Source: an uncultured Sedimentitalea sp.
GTDB taxonomy: Bacteria > Pseudomonadota > Alphaproteobacteria > Rhodobacterales > Rhodobacteraceae
Direction of reading: 5' to 3'
NCBI GenBank assembly: GCA_947504115.1
Contig: CANNGH010000001.1
Coordinates: 434,001 to 498,000 of the forward strand
DNA: 64,000 bases
Position 1 is the first letter of the stretch. Each line of letters opens with the position of its first letter. The notes under the pieces were generated by a model, which was not told the DNA's origin, searched no databases, and worked only from the letters and a program-made list of their open reading frames with translations. Both the position numbers and the translations under genes were made by a program. Of this stretch, positions 6,516 through 16,580 are shown piece after piece.

Positions 6516-8171
6516 TCACCTCGAAAACTTCTTGTGCTTCAACCGCTTCGGCTCAAGCGCGTCGGCTCCCAGCCGGCGTTTCTTGTCTTCTTCGTAATCC
6601 TCGAAATTGCCTTCGAACCATTCAACATGGGCCTCGCCCTCGAAGGCCAGCATATGGGTGCAGATACGGTCGAGGAAGAAACGGTCGTGCGAGATTACCA
6701 CGGCGCAGCCGGCGAAATCGACCAGCGCGTCTTCCAAAGCGCGCAGCGTTTCAACGTCAAGGTCGTTGGTCGGTTCGTCCAGCAGCAGCACGTTGCCGCC
6801 CTCTTTCAGCAGGCGGGCCATGTGGACGCGGTTGCGTTCGCCCCCCGATAGCAGCCCGACCTTTTTCTGCTGGTCGCCGCCCTTGAAGTTGAAGGAAGAA
6901 CAATAGGCGCGCGAGTTCACTTCGGCATCGCCCAACTGGATCACTTCGGCCCCGCCGGTGATCGCCTCCCAGACGGTGTCGTCGTCGTTCAGGTCGTCGC
7001 GCGACTGATCGACATAAGAGAGTTCGACCGTTTCGCCGTATTCGATGGTGCCGGCATCGGGCTCAAGCTGCCCGGTCAGCATCCGGAACAGGGTCGATTT
7101 GCCCGCACCGTTGGGACCGATCACGCCGACGATGCCGCCGGGGGGCAGCGAGAAGTCGAGGTTTTCGATCAATAGCTTGTCGCCCATCGCTTTTTTCAGC
7201 CCGTTGACCTCGATCACCTTGTTGCCGAGACGCGGGCCGTTGGGAATGACGATCTGGGCGCGGGCGAGCTTTTCGCGCTCGGAAGTTTCGGCAAGTTCGT
7301 TATAGGACTTGATCCGCGCCTTGGATTTGGCCTGCCGGGCCTTGGCCCCCTGGCGCATCCATTCCAGTTCGCGTTCCAGCGTCTTTTGCTTGGATTTGTC
7401 CTCGCGCGCCTCCTGGCTCAGGCGTTTGGCCTTTTGTTCCAGCCAGTCGGAATAATTGCCCTCGTAGGGGATGCCGCGGCCCCGGTCGAGTTCGAGAATC
7501 CAGCTGGTGATATCATCCAGAAAATAGCGGTCATGGGTGACGATCAGGATCGTGCCTTTGTAGTCGATCAGGTGCTGTTGCAGCCATGCGATGGTTTCGG
7601 CGTCCAGGTGGTTGGTCGGTTCGTCCAACAGCAGCATGTCGGGCGCTTCCAGCAGCAGCTTGCACAGGGCCACGCGGCGTTTTTCACCGCCCGAAAGGGT
7701 CGCGACATCGGCATCGTCGGGCGGGCAGCGCAGAGCCTCCATCGCGACGTCGATCTGGCTGTCCAGATCCCAGAGGTCCTCGCCATCGATCTGGTCCTGG
7801 AGAGCGGCCATCTCGTCGGCGGTCTCGTCCGAATAATTCATCGCCAGTTCGTTGAAGCGTTCGAGTTTGGCCTGTTTCCCGGCGACGCCCAGCATGACGT
7901 TTTCGCGCACGTTGAGCGACTCGTCCAGTTGCGGCTCCTGGGGCAGATAACCGACCTTGGCGCCCTCGGCGGCCCATGCCTCGCCCGAGAAATCCTTGTC
8001 GATGCCGGCCATGATCCGTAGCAGGGTGGATTTACCCGAGCCGTTGACGCCGACGACGCCGATCTTGACGCCGGGAAGGAAATTCAGGTGGATGTTCTCG
8101 AAAACCTTCTTGCCGCCGGGATAGGTCTTGGAGAGGTCCTGCATGTGATAGACATATTGATAGGCGGCCAT
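6516..8171 (-). CDS. ettA: energy-dependent translational throttle protein EttA (ABC-F)
   Basis: This 551-residue soluble tandem ABC ATPase binds the ribosomal E site and gates entry into elongation according to the ADP/ATP state. Walker A1 is GVNGSGKST (residues 41-49) with signature LSGGEKRRVALCKL and Walker B LLLDEPTNHLD. The second domain has GPNGAGKST, LSGGERNRVHMARL and LLLDEPTNDLD. The charged linker carrying EREL-EWMRQG is the P-site tRNA-interaction motif typical of EttA. The length fits the family (about 555). The ATG at 8171 (MAAYQYVYHMQDLSKTYPGG) matches the family N terminus. It is monocistronic, and a REP pair lies directly downstream. Confidence 0.96.
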   Translation of the reverse strand: MAAYQYVYHMQDLSKTYPGGKKVFENIHLNFLPGVKIGVVGVNGSGKSTLLRIMAGIDKDFSGEAWAAEGAKVGYLPQEPQLDESLNVRENVMLGVAGKQAKLERFNELAMNYSDETADEMAALQDQIDGEDLWDLDSQIDVAMEALRCPPDDADVATLSGGEKRRVALCKLLLEAPDMLLLDEPTNHLDAETIAWLQQHLIDYKGTILIVTHDRYFLDDITSWILELDRGRGIPYEGNYSDWLEQKAKRLSQEAREDKSKQKTLERELEWMRQGAKARQAKSKARIKSYNELAETSEREKLARAQIVIPNGPRLGNKVIEVNGLKKAMGDKLLIENLDFSLPPGGIVGVIGPNGAGKSTLFRMLTGQLEPDAGTIEYGETVELSYVDQSRDDLNDDDTVWEAITGGAEVIQLGDAEVNSRAYCSSFNFKGGDQQKKVGLLSGGERNRVHMARLLKEGGNVLLLDEPTNDLDVETLRALEDALVDFAGCAVVISHDRFFLDRICTHMLAFEGEAHVEWFEGNFEDYEEDKKRRLGADALEPKRLKHKKFSR

Positions 8172-8250
8172 TTCGTGCTCCTGCTGCTCACTTGCGCTTT
8201 GACGTCAGTCGTCTATCCAAGGGCGGTTGAAAGAGCAATCGGGAAGAGAT

Positions 8251-8880
8251 GTGGCGCGGACGGGATTTCCAATGGCGCGGCCGGGCATGGCGATCGGGCT
8301 GTTGGGAGGATCGTTCGATCCTGCCCACGAGGGCCACGCGCATATCACGCGGGAGGCTCTGAAACGGTTCGGGCTGGATCGGGTCTGGTGGCTGGTCAGC
8401 CCCGGCAATCCGTTGAAGGCGCGCGGCCCAGCGCCGCTGGACGAGCGGATGGACCATGCGCGCGACGTGATGCGTCACCCCCGTGTCGACCTGACCGATA
8501 TCGAGGCGCGGCTGGGCATGCGGGTAACCGCCCATACACTGGCGGCGCTGTGCGCGCGCTATCCCGGTGTGCGGTTCGTCTGGCTGATGGGGGCAGACAA
8601 TCTGGCGCAGATCCATCTGTGGCAGGATTGGCGCTGGATCATGGATGACGTGCCGGTCGGCATCCTGGCCCGTCCCGGCCAGCGGATTTCGGCGCGCATG
8701 TCGCCCGCCGCACGGATTTACCGGCCCTATCGCATCCCGGGATCGCAAAGCCGGGCATTGGCGCGGGCCGACGCGCCGGCCTGGTGTTTCGTCAATGTGG
8801 CGATGATCGATATCTCGTCTTCGGCGATCCGCGAGGCGGGGAAATGGACGACCGGGCGTTCACGCAGAGGTGAGCGATGA
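8251..8880 (+). CDS. nadD: nicotinate-mononucleotide adenylyltransferase
   Basis: It transfers AMP to nicotinate mononucleotide to make deamido-NAD, the cytoplasmic penultimate step of NAD synthesis. The N-terminal nucleotidyltransferase motif is [14 protein letters not shown] (T/HxGH type), followed by [11 protein letters not shown], and the C-terminal motif is DISSSAIR (family SSTxIR). About 209 residues. Start uncertain: GTG 8251 has GGGAAGAG just upstream and gives the N-terminal [11 protein letters not shown] common in related proteins; ATG 8272 and a TTG at 8227 are alternatives. It is divergent from ettA with an 80-base gap and followed after 52 bases by dacB. Confidence 0.9.
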   Translation: MARTGFPMARPGMAIGLLGGSFDPAHEGHAHITREALKRFGLDRVWWLVSPGNPLKARGPAPLDERMDHARDVMRHPRVDLTDIEARLGMRVTAHTLAALCARYPGVRFVWLMGADNLAQIHLWQDWRWIMDDVPVGILARPGQRISARMSPAARIYRPYRIPGSQSRALARADAPAWCFVNVAMIDISSSAIREAGKWTTGRSRRGER

Positions 8881-8932
8881 GGTGTCGTGCGGGGCGCTTG
8901 TCTGTCCTGCCGGGCTGCGGTTAAAAGCGGAT

Positions 8933-10417
8933 ATGGTCAAGAACAGATCGCGTCGGTTTTTTCTGGGAGGCATGGGGGCTTTGCTGGCGGCCGGGCCAGT
9001 GGCTGCGGGTGCGCCGCCGACATCGCTGCGTCCGCGGATGCGCTATGCCGAACTGGTGGGTGGCCCCGAGGTGCTGGTCGGCCGCTCCGGGCTGAGCGGC
9101 AACGTCGCCTGTGCGGTGGCCGATACCAAGACGGGGCTTGTGCTGGAATCGCTGAAGGGCGATCTGGGGCTGCCTCCGGCAAGCGTGGCAAAGGCGCTGA
9201 CGGCGCTTTATGCGCTGGAGACTCTGGGGCCGGATTACCGGTTCAAGACCCGGCTTCTGGCGGATGGCGTCCTGCAGAACGGTGTTCTGAGCGGCGATCT
9301 GATTCTCGCCGGTGGCGGCGATCCGTCGCTGGACACCGACGATCTGGCGGCGATGGCGGCGCAGTTGAAGCTGGCGGGCGTGCGCCAGGTCACGGGCGAT
9401 TTCGTGGTGCAGGATGGCGCGCTGCCGTTCACACGCAGCATCGATGCCACGCAGGCCGATCAGCTGGGATACAGCCCGGCGGTCAGCGGCATCGCGCTGA
9501 ACTACAACCGCGTGCATTTCGAATGGAACCGTGCGGACGGCGATTATGCCATCACGATGGAAGCGCGGGCGCGCAAATTCCGCCCCGCGGTCGCGGTGGC
9601 GCGGATGCAGATCGTGAACCGGAAGGGGCCGGTTTACACCTATGCCGACGACGCGGGCCGGGATCACTGGACGGTCGCGCGCAGGGCGCTGGGCGACAGC
9701 GGTGCGCGCTGGCTGCCGGTGCGTCGGCCCGGCGATTATGCCGGAGATGTTTTCCGCACGCTGGCGGCGGCGCAGGGCATCACGCTGAAGCCGCCGATGG
9801 TCGTTCCCGGCACGACAACCGGTGCGCGGGTTCTCGTCCAGCATGAAAGCGGCGGATTATCGGGCATTTTGCGCGACATGCTGAAATGGTCCAACAATCT
9901 GACCGCCGAGATGGTCGGCATGACGGCAACGGCGTCGCGGCGGGGGCGGCCGGAAACGCTGCGGGCCTCGGCCGAGTTGATGAGCGATTGGGCCGCCGAG
10001 AGATATGGCATGGCCCGCACCCGGCTGGTGGATCATTCAGGGCTGGGGGATGCGTCGCGCATGACCGCCGGCGATCTGGTGAGCGCGCTGGTTCAGGTGC
10101 GCCAGCAGGGGCAATTGCGGCCCATGCTCAAGGAATTCACGCTGCGCGATGCCAAGGGACGGCCCGACAAGGCGCATCCCATTCAGGTCAACGCCAAGAC
10201 GGGAACGCTGAATTTCGTGTCCGGGCTGGGCGGTTTCATGACCGGGGCGGATGGCACCGAACTCGCATTCGCGATCTTTTCCGCCGATGCCGAGACGCGG
10301 GCGCAATTTACCTCGACCGAGCAGGAGATCCCGCCCGGCGCGCGCGCATGGAACCGTCGAGCCAAGACGCTGCAGCAAAAGCTGATCGAACGTTGGGGCA
10401 AGCTTTACTGCACCTGA
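8933..10417 (+). CDS. dacB: D-alanyl-D-alanine carboxypeptidase/endopeptidase (PBP4, S13)
   Basis: A periplasmic peptidoglycan hydrolase that trims or cuts D-Ala cross-links. About 494 residues, beginning MVKNRSRRFFLGGMGALLAA, a possible Tat signal (R-R-F-F-L) ending near AAGAP. The three penicillin-binding motifs are SVAK (nucleophile Ser, in PPASVAKALTALYAL), SNN (MLKWSNNLTAEM) and KTG (NAKTGTLNFVSG). The large insert between the first two motifs is the PBP4 domain II/III. The ATG at 8933 puts the signal at the N terminus; an in-frame ATG at 8870 would overlap nadD and add 21 residues. Confidence 0.93.
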   Translation: MVKNRSRRFFLGGMGALLAAGPVAAGAPPTSLRPRMRYAELVGGPEVLVGRSGLSGNVACAVADTKTGLVLESLKGDLGLPPASVAKALTALYALETLGPDYRFKTRLLADGVLQNGVLSGDLILAGGGDPSLDTDDLAAMAAQLKLAGVRQVTGDFVVQDGALPFTRSIDATQADQLGYSPAVSGIALNYNRVHFEWNRADGDYAITMEARARKFRPAVAVARMQIVNRKGPVYTYADDAGRDHWTVARRALGDSGARWLPVRRPGDYAGDVFRTLAAAQGITLKPPMVVPGTTTGARVLVQHESGGLSGILRDMLKWSNNLTAEMVGMTATASRRGRPETLRASAELMSDWAAERYGMARTRLVDHSGLGDASRMTAGDLVSALVQVRQQGQLRPMLKEFTLRDAKGRPDKAHPIQVNAKTGTLNFVSGLGGFMTGADGTELAFAIFSADAETRAQFTSTEQEIPPGARAWNRRAKTLQQKLIERWGKLYCT

Positions 10418-10427
10418 ACCGGCTGCG

Positions 10428-10844
10428 TCAGGTCAGATGCCGCGCGCGGGCGCCGCGCTCGATGGCGGCGGCGTGCAGGCGGTCGAGGTTCAACTCGTAG
10501 CGGATTTCTTCGAGCAGCCTCAGTTCGGTCTCCTCGATCCGGCCATCGGCGGCGGCAACGTCGCAGGCCAGCGCATAGGCGGTTTCGAACAGGCGTTCCG
10601 GCAGGTTCTTGCGGATCAGACCGAACAGGGCATCCAGCCCGTCCTCCTGTTCGAACAGGTCGAACACGATCTGCGCGGTTACGTTCATGCGGTCGTCGTC
10701 ATAATCGGCAAAGACGGGCAGGTGATTGACCGCCGACTGGATCTTGACCAGTTCGGCGGTGCGGATGTTCTCGTCCGAGGCGGAAACCGCGATCATCAAC
10801 GCCACGAGCGCGTCCTGCGCGCCGAGATTGTCCGTGTCGGGCAT
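10428..10844 (-). CDS. TerB-family protein
   Basis: A 138-residue, acidic, all-helical cytoplasmic protein. It has the TerB/DjlA-N-like pattern of two repeats with acidic motifs: SASDENIRTAELVKI in the first half and AAADGRIEETELRLLEEI in the second, in which Asp/Glu pairs bind a metal in TerB. TerB proteins link to tellurite and stress-sensing complexes, but many stand-alone alphaproteobacterial copies have no known role. The start at 10844 (MPDTDNLGAQDALVAL) follows AAGGAACA by 8 bases; longer readings have no ribosome site. It converges with dacB (10-base gap) and is divergent from lysK. Confidence 0.82.
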   Translation of the reverse strand: MPDTDNLGAQDALVALMIAVSASDENIRTAELVKIQSAVNHLPVFADYDDDRMNVTAQIVFDLFEQEDGLDALFGLIRKNLPERLFETAYALACDVAAADGRIEETELRLLEEIRYELNLDRLHAAAIERGARARHLT

Positions 10845-10968
10845 GGTCACTGTTCCTTTGGCCGGGCGTATGTTGCGGTGCAGAATATTGACGCGACCCC
10901 GGCAGCACAATAGGTAGCGGCGGATGGTCGCGCGCCGCCCGCGCGGCCCTTTGTCCTGGAGAATGACG

Positions 10969-12549
10969 ATGTCCGAGTTGCGCGAAGCCGCGTTTCAATC
11001 CAAAGCCTGGCCCTTTGAAGAGGCGCGCCGGGTGTTGAAACGCTATGAAAAGGCGCCGCCGGAAAAGGGCCATGTGCTGTTCGAAACCGGTTATGGTCCC
11101 TCGGGGCTGCCCCATATCGGCACCTTCGGCGAGGTGGCGCGCACCACGATGATCCGCACCGCCTTCGAGGTGCTGAGCGACATTCCGACGCGGCTGGTAT
11201 GCTTTTCCGACGATCTGGACGGGATGCGCAAGGTGCCGGGCAACGTGCCCAATGCCGAGATGCTGCACGAGCATCTGCAAAAACCGCTGACCAGCGTGCC
11301 CGACCCGTTCGGCACGCATGAGAGTTTCGGCGCGCATAACAACGCGATGCTGCGCCGGTTTCTCGATACGTTCGGTTTCGAGTATGAATTCATCAGCGCG
11401 ACGGAATTCTACCGCTCGGGACAATTCGACGAAGTGCTTCTGCGCGCCGCCGAACGCTATGACGATCTGATGAAGATCATGCTGAAATCGCTGCGCGACG
11501 AGCGCCAGCAGACCTATTCGATCTTTCTGCCGATCCACCCCGAGACGGGGCGGGTTCTGTATGTGCCGATCAAGCATGTCGATGCGGGCGAGGGCACCAT
11601 CACCTTCGACGACGAGGATGGGCGCGAATGGACGCTTCCGGTCACCGGTGGCAACGTGAAATTGCAGTGGAAGCCCGATTTCGGTGCACGCTGGGCGGCT
11701 TTGGGCGTCGATTTCGAGATGTATGGCAAGGATCATTCCACAAACACCCCAATCTATGACGGCATCTGCCGCGCACTGGGCGCGCGTGCGCCCGAGCATT
11801 TCACCTATGAGCTGTTTCTGGACGAACACGGTCAGAAGATCAGCAAGTCCAAGGGCAACGGCGTCAGCATCGACGAATGGCTGACCTATGCCAGCACCGA
11901 GAGCCTGTCCTATTTCATGTATCTCAAGCCGAAGACGGCCAAGCGGATGCATTTCGACGTGATCCCCAAGGCGGTGGACGAATATCACCAGCAATTGCGC
12001 GCCTATGCGGGGCAGGATCTGACGGCGCAACTGAACAATCCGGTCTGGCACATCCATGGCGGCAAGGTGCCGGAAAGCACGTTGATCGTGCCGTTCGCCA
12101 TGCTGCTGAACCTGGCCTCGGTCTCGGGGGCGGAAAGCGACGAACAGCTTTGGGGGTTCATCCGGCGCTATGCCTCCGAAGCCTCGCCCGAAAGCCACCC
12201 TGATCTGGCTGCGGCGGTGGAATATGCGCTGCGCTATTACGCCGATTTCATCAAGCCGACCCGCAGTTTCCGTGCGCCGAGCGAAGAGGAGCGCGCCGCA
12301 CTTCAGGAATTGCGTGACCAACTGGCCGCTTATGACGGCCCAGTTGACGATGAGGCGCTGCAATCGGTGGTCTATGCCGTGGGCCGCGACCGGTTCGATC
12401 CCCTGCGCGCATGGTTCACCGCGCTTTACGAGGTGCTGCTGGGCGCCAGTCAGGGACCGCGTTTCGGTGGTTTCATCGCGCTTTACGGTGTGGATGAAAC
12501 CGTGGCGCTGATCGACAAGGCGCTTCGCGGGGAACTGGTCGCAAGCTGA
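10969..12549 (+). CDS. lysK: lysyl-tRNA synthetase, class I
   Basis: Charges tRNA-Lys in the cytoplasm. About 526 residues of the archaeal-type class I enzyme that replaces LysS/LysU in most alphaproteobacteria. The HIGH signature is in [12 protein letters not shown], the KMSKS signature is KISKSKGNG, and [20 protein letters not shown] is also characteristic. The C terminus has the class I helical anticodon region. Start: GGAG at 10958-10961 is 7 bases before ATG 10969 ([10 protein letters not shown]) but only 1 before ATG 10963, so 10969 is chosen. The next gene starts at the stop (TGAGATG), so it is translationally coupled. Confidence 0.96.
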   Translation: MSELREAAFQSKAWPFEEARRVLKRYEKAPPEKGHVLFETGYGPSGLPHIGTFGEVARTTMIRTAFEVLSDIPTRLVCFSDDLDGMRKVPGNVPNAEMLHEHLQKPLTSVPDPFGTHESFGAHNNAMLRRFLDTFGFEYEFISATEFYRSGQFDEVLLRAAERYDDLMKIMLKSLRDERQQTYSIFLPIHPETGRVLYVPIKHVDAGEGTITFDDEDGREWTLPVTGGNVKLQWKPDFGARWAALGVDFEMYGKDHSTNTPIYDGICRALGARAPEHFTYELFLDEHGQKISKSKGNGVSIDEWLTYASTESLSYFMYLKPKTAKRMHFDVIPKAVDEYHQQLRAYAGQDLTAQLNNPVWHIHGGKVPESTLIVPFAMLLNLASVSGAESDEQLWGFIRRYASEASPESHPDLAAAVEYALRYYADFIKPTRSFRAPSEEERAALQELRDQLAAYDGPVDDEALQSVVYAVGRDRFDPLRAWFTALYEVLLGASQGPRFGGFIALYGVDETVALIDKALRGELVAS

Positions 12550-12550
12550 G

Positions 12551-13285
12551 ATGCGTGCCACCGGTTACGAGCCGCTGAACACGTTGAAACCGGTGGCGCG
12601 GGATATCTGGCTGATCGACGGCCCGGCGACCCGGTTCTATGGGCTGCCCTTTCCCACCCGCGCCACTGTGATACGGCTGGCGGGTGGCGGGCTGTGGGTG
12701 CATTCGCCGACGATGCTGACCGAAAGCCTGCGCGCCGAACTGGGCGAGTTGGGGCCGGTGCGTCATCTGGTCGCGCCGAACTGGATCCATTACATCCATG
12801 TTGCCGCGTGGCAGACGGCCTATCCTTACGCATGTTCATGGTGTGCCCCGCGTGTGGTGGAGCGGGCATCCGAACACGGTATTTCGCTGCGTTTCGACGG
12901 CGAACTCGGGCGTGATGCTCAAGCCGGATGGGCCGGCGAGATCGACCAGATTCTGGTCGAGGGCAGTCCCGTGCATCGGGAAGTGGTGTTTTTTCACCGC
13001 ATGACCCGCACCCTGATCCTGACCGACCTGATCGAGAACTTCGAGCCGCGCAACGTGCCCTTGCTGTTGCGCCCCTTGCTGCGGCTTGGGGGTGTCCTCG
13101 ACCCTCATGGATCGACGCCGCGCGATATGCGCGCCACCTTCCGGCATGGCCGCAACCGGCTGCGGGAGGCGGTCGGGACGATGATCGCCCGGGAGCCCGA
13201 GCGGGTGATCCTTGCCCATGGCCGCTGGTATGATCGGGACGCCGTGTCCGAGTTGCGCCGCGCCTTTCGCTGGGTTCTGGACTGA
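12551..13285 (+). CDS. DUF4336 domain protein
   Basis: A 244-residue protein with the DUF4336 layout, a metallo-beta-lactamase-like alpha/beta fold. It opens with PVARDIWLIDGP and ATVIRLAGGGLWVHSPTML, then VAPNWIHYIHVAAWQTAYP, followed by VVFFHRMTRTLILTDLIENF and VILAHGRWYDRD. The canonical HxHxDH zinc motif of true metallo-beta-lactamases is not present; only scattered His (IHYIH, AHG) remain, so hydrolase activity is doubtful. The ATG is one base after the lysK TGA, which implies co-translation, yet no functional link to lysine charging is known. Confidence 0.85.
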   Translation: MRATGYEPLNTLKPVARDIWLIDGPATRFYGLPFPTRATVIRLAGGGLWVHSPTMLTESLRAELGELGPVRHLVAPNWIHYIHVAAWQTAYPYACSWCAPRVVERASEHGISLRFDGELGRDAQAGWAGEIDQILVEGSPVHREVVFFHRMTRTLILTDLIENFEPRNVPLLLRPLLRLGGVLDPHGSTPRDMRATFRHGRNRLREAVGTMIAREPERVILAHGRWYDRDAVSELRRAFRWVLD

Positions 13286-13417
13286 GCCTGCGCAACGGCC
13301 ACCGTGACGGTGATGTGAGGGCGCGTTCATCCATTGTTGATACCTGTTCCGCCGCGTCCGGATCGCCCCGGATACGAGCGATAGGTGCGGCAGGTCCGCG
13401 TTGGGAAAGGGATTTCG

Positions 13418-15703
13418 ATGAACAAGGCAATCACCGACGGCATTCTGTTCATGCCTCCGGCATTCGCGAACGGACTTGGCATGTGGTCAAGCGGCAACGG
13501 CACACATGGGTCCGATACCTATGAAGGCGCCGCCAATGCCGCCATTGTTCCCGCCGATCCGGATTTCGGCGGCTGTCTGGAACTGCAAAAGACCCAATCC
13601 ACGCAGAAGCTGCGCCATATGGGGGAAACGCCGCTGCTGCCGGGCTGCTATCTGCAGATCCGCGCGCGGGTCAAGGCGATCAGCGGCAACCTGCCTTCTG
13701 TGCGGATTGCCGGCTGGGCCGGGGCGGGTGGGGGCAACCATGTGAACGGCGTGGTCGAAGTGGGCCCGACCGTCACGCTGGCGCGCTATGGCGAGGTGGT
13801 CGAGATCGCGGCAATCGTCGGCGCGGGCGCGCGCAGCGGGGTCGACATGGTTTGGGGATCGCAGGCGATTTATGGCCATTTCGGGCTGGATCTGACGGGG
13901 CCGAACGGCGGCGTGCTGCGCATCGACGACATCGAGATCTCGGACGTCACCAACCTGTTCCTGCGCGACATGATCAGCCGCGTCGATGTGCGCGATTTCG
14001 GTGCGATCGGCGATGGCAGCACCGACAACGCCGCCGCCTTTGTCGCCGCCGACGATGCAGCCGCCGGGCGGCGGGTGTTCGTTCCGGCGGGGGAGTATTT
14101 CCTGGGCGACAGCGTCACGATGCTGTCCCCGGTCGAGTTCGAGGGCACGGTCAGCATGCCGGTGGACAAGATGCTGCTGCTGACCAAAAGCTTTGATCTG
14201 CCCAATTACATCGCTGCCTTCGGTGACGAGGAGCTGGCCTTTCGCAAGGCGTTTCAGGCGTTGCTGAACAATGCCGACCACGAATCGCTGGATATGGGCG
14301 GGCGCAAGATCACCGTGACCGGCCCCATAGACATGCAGGCGGCGGTGCCCAACAAGGCCAGCTATGCCACGCGAAGGGTGATCCGCAACGGCCAGTTCAC
14401 GGCTGTCGGGTCATCGGCATGGAATACCGATACCGTCACGTCGCGCGCGACCTATGATCCCAACGACGCGCGCAAATTGACCGGCGTCACCAATATCGCC
14501 AATGTTCCGGTGGGCGCGCTGGTTGTCGGCAACGGCGTGGGGCGGGAAATCTATGTGCAGTCGAAAAACGTCGGCGCCGGGGAAATCACGCTGAACGCGC
14601 CGCTATACGATGCCGCCGGAACGCAGATCTACACCTTTCACGGGTTCAAATACATGCTGGATTTCAGCGGCTTCAGCAAGCTGAATCAGTTTTCGATCTC
14701 GGATGTGGAATTGCAGTGCAACAACCTGTGCAGCGGGATCAAGCTGGCGCCTGCTGGGCTGACCTTCAACCTGCGGGACTGTTTCATCTCGCGGCCCATG
14801 GACCGCGGGCTGACCTCGATCGGGACCGGCTGTCAGGGCATGCTGATCGACCGCTGCCAGTTCCTGTCCTCGGAAGAGCCGATGGATGTCGAGGATCGCA
14901 AGACCATCGCGCTGAACGCAAATGCCAACGACGTCAAGCTGCGCAACAACCGCGCCACCAAGTTCAAGCATTTCGCCATGCTGGCGGGTGCCAACAGCAT
15001 GGTGATCGGAAACCATTTCTTTCAGGGCGATTCCGTCGCCAACGGCGTGCGCACCGCCGGATTGATCATTGCCGGCACCTATACCGGCACGACCATCACC
15101 GGCAACTATGTCGATAACTGTTCCATCGAATGGACCAACGAACAGGACCGCGACCCGACATTCACCAACGGGTTCTCGTTCAGCGCGATGAGCATCAACG
15201 ACAATATCTTCCTGTCGAGCGCGGTCGCGCCCTGGTTCAGTTTCGTCGTCATCAAGCCCTATGGCCCCGGTCATTTCCTGAACGGGGTGACGATCGGCGG
15301 CAACAGCTTCCGCTCGATCAACGGATCCATCGACCGCGCCGAGCGTGTCGATACCAGTTTCGCGGATCTGAATTTCAGCCGCATACGGGACGTGACCTTT
15401 GCCGGAAACACCTATCATGGCATCGCCAAGAGAACGGCCAGCCCGTTGCGTCTGCGACACGATCAGGGCACGGCCGCGCAAACTTGGGTGGTCGATACGG
15501 CGGGCGAATTGCCGTTTGGCGGACGCGCTCGGGCGGTGGACGGGGTGGTTGCGCTGGGCCAGATCCGCAATGCGCAATCGGCGGTGAAACACGCGATGCC
15601 CCATGCGCGTCTTGAGGAGGGCGCCAACAAGGATCAGGTGATCCTGTCCTGGGACGAGGCGATGCGGGGTGAGGTATCGTTGATGGTACGCGTGGATATC
15701 TGA
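13418..15703 (+). CDS. GH28-related / pectate-lyase-3 superfamily beta-helix protein
   Basis: A 761-residue protein. The N-terminal 180 residues form a jelly-roll-like module (MNKAITDGILFMPPAFANGL onward). A Pectate_lyase_3 signature DFGAIGDGSTDNAAAF follows at residues 193-208, and then long repeated coils rich in Asn, Gly and Thr (for example DVELQCNNLCSG, GNYVDNCS) form a right-handed parallel beta-helix to about residue 690. No signal peptide is visible. Such proteins act as polysaccharide lyases, glycosidases or phage/GTA tail-fibre-like modules; no catalytic Asp pair could be fixed. GGGAAAGGGA precedes ATG 13418. It stands alone between lysK-DUF4336 and a convergent gene. Confidence 0.78.
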   Translation: MNKAITDGILFMPPAFANGLGMWSSGNGTHGSDTYEGAANAAIVPADPDFGGCLELQKTQSTQKLRHMGETPLLPGCYLQIRARVKAISGNLPSVRIAGWAGAGGGNHVNGVVEVGPTVTLARYGEVVEIAAIVGAGARSGVDMVWGSQAIYGHFGLDLTGPNGGVLRIDDIEISDVTNLFLRDMISRVDVRDFGAIGDGSTDNAAAFVAADDAAAGRRVFVPAGEYFLGDSVTMLSPVEFEGTVSMPVDKMLLLTKSFDLPNYIAAFGDEELAFRKAFQALLNNADHESLDMGGRKITVTGPIDMQAAVPNKASYATRRVIRNGQFTAVGSSAWNTDTVTSRATYDPNDARKLTGVTNIANVPVGALVVGNGVGREIYVQSKNVGAGEITLNAPLYDAAGTQIYTFHGFKYMLDFSGFSKLNQFSISDVELQCNNLCSGIKLAPAGLTFNLRDCFISRPMDRGLTSIGTGCQGMLIDRCQFLSSEEPMDVEDRKTIALNANANDVKLRNNRATKFKHFAMLAGANSMVIGNHFFQGDSVANGVRTAGLIIAGTYTGTTITGNYVDNCSIEWTNEQDRDPTFTNGFSFSAMSINDNIFLSSAVAPWFSFVVIKPYGPGHFLNGVTIGGNSFRSINGSIDRAERVDTSFADLNFSRIRDVTFAGNTYHGIAKRTASPLRLRHDQGTAAQTWVVDTAGELPFGGRARAVDGVVALGQIRNAQSAVKHAMPHARLEEGANKDQVILSWDEAMRGEVSLMVRVDI

Positions 15704-15745
15704 CGATGTCCAGCGGTCGCGCGATGGTTCGCGCGACCGCCACGA

Positions 15746-16459
15746 TCAGAACTCGCGCCAGAGGCCGAGTTCAATTCCGATGCTGGGCCGGGTGCCGAAC
15801 TTGCGCTCGATCCCCAGAACCCAAGTCATTTCCTTGCCGGACCTGATCAGGACGGCTGGCGTCATCGACCAGGCCACCGGATCGTCCGCCATACGCGACG
15901 CTTCGATCTTCAGCATCGGGCGGAACAGGCGTTCGTTCGACAGGCCGACGCTGGCGTCCAGCTTGTGGATCGGGTCGGGCAGGCCGGCGCGGCGCTCGAT
16001 CGTGGTTTGGGCCGAGAACCATCCCGGCCCAAAGGGGCTGTCGAACCCGCGCCCGACTGCCAGCGCGACGGTGCTCATCCGGTGTTTCACGATCTCTTTG
16101 GCATAAAGGCTGGTGTCCGGAACGTAGAGGCCGGTGCCCACTTCCAACGCATAGCGCATGCGCCACGAAGTCGGCGCAAGAGGCACGCGCGCAAAGATCA
16201 GCGCATGACCCGAAAGCATCACCATCTGATCGTCCTCGCGGAGGACGGCCTTCTGGTTGAGATCGACGCCAAGGGTCAGGTGACGGAAAACGCCGTATTC
16301 GCCATAGATCCGGGTTTCGTATTGCGGTGTGGCGCTGGGTCCGCGCAGCACCCCCACGGTCGAGACGAAGCCACTGCCCTTGTCGCGCGTCCACGCGCCC
16401 GCCCAGGCAGGGGAGGTTGCCAGCAGCCAGAACAGCAAAAGCGCCAGAAACCGGGCCAT
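15746..16459 (-). CDS. putative outer-membrane or periplasmic protein of unknown function
   Basis: A protein of 237 residues with a clear signal peptide (MARFLALLLFWLLATSPAWAGAW). The rest is dominated by alternating polar/apolar strands with Tyr/Trp edges (for example YETRIYGEYGVFRHLTLGVDL) and ends in LWREF. A C-terminal Phe is the usual signal for BAM-dependent beta-barrel insertion. No family was recognised. Start: AAGGAGG lies just before ATG 16459; a GTG at 16474 would lie upstream of that ribosome site. It converges on the beta-helix gene and is divergent from the parA-like gene. Confidence 0.72.
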   Translation of the reverse strand: MARFLALLLFWLLATSPAWAGAWTRDKGSGFVSTVGVLRGPSATPQYETRIYGEYGVFRHLTLGVDLNQKAVLREDDQMVMLSGHALIFARVPLAPTSWRMRYALEVGTGLYVPDTSLYAKEIVKHRMSTVALAVGRGFDSPFGPGWFSAQTTIERRAGLPDPIHKLDASVGLSNERLFRPMLKIEASRMADDPVAWSMTPAVLIRSGKEMTWVLGIERKFGTRPSIGIELGLWREF

Positions 16460-16580
16460 ATTCCTCCTTTTCACGCCGATAATCGGTAACCTTGGTTAAC
16501 AAGGGGTTAGCGCGCCCGAATTTCCCTTGCGTTCCCATGCCGTTGCGATACGCTGCGACGCGGCAGGAGCGGAGGTTCCG

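Noticed and set aside
12551-13285. DUF4336 protein as an active metallo-beta-lactamase
   Set aside because: The HxHxDH zinc motif is absent.
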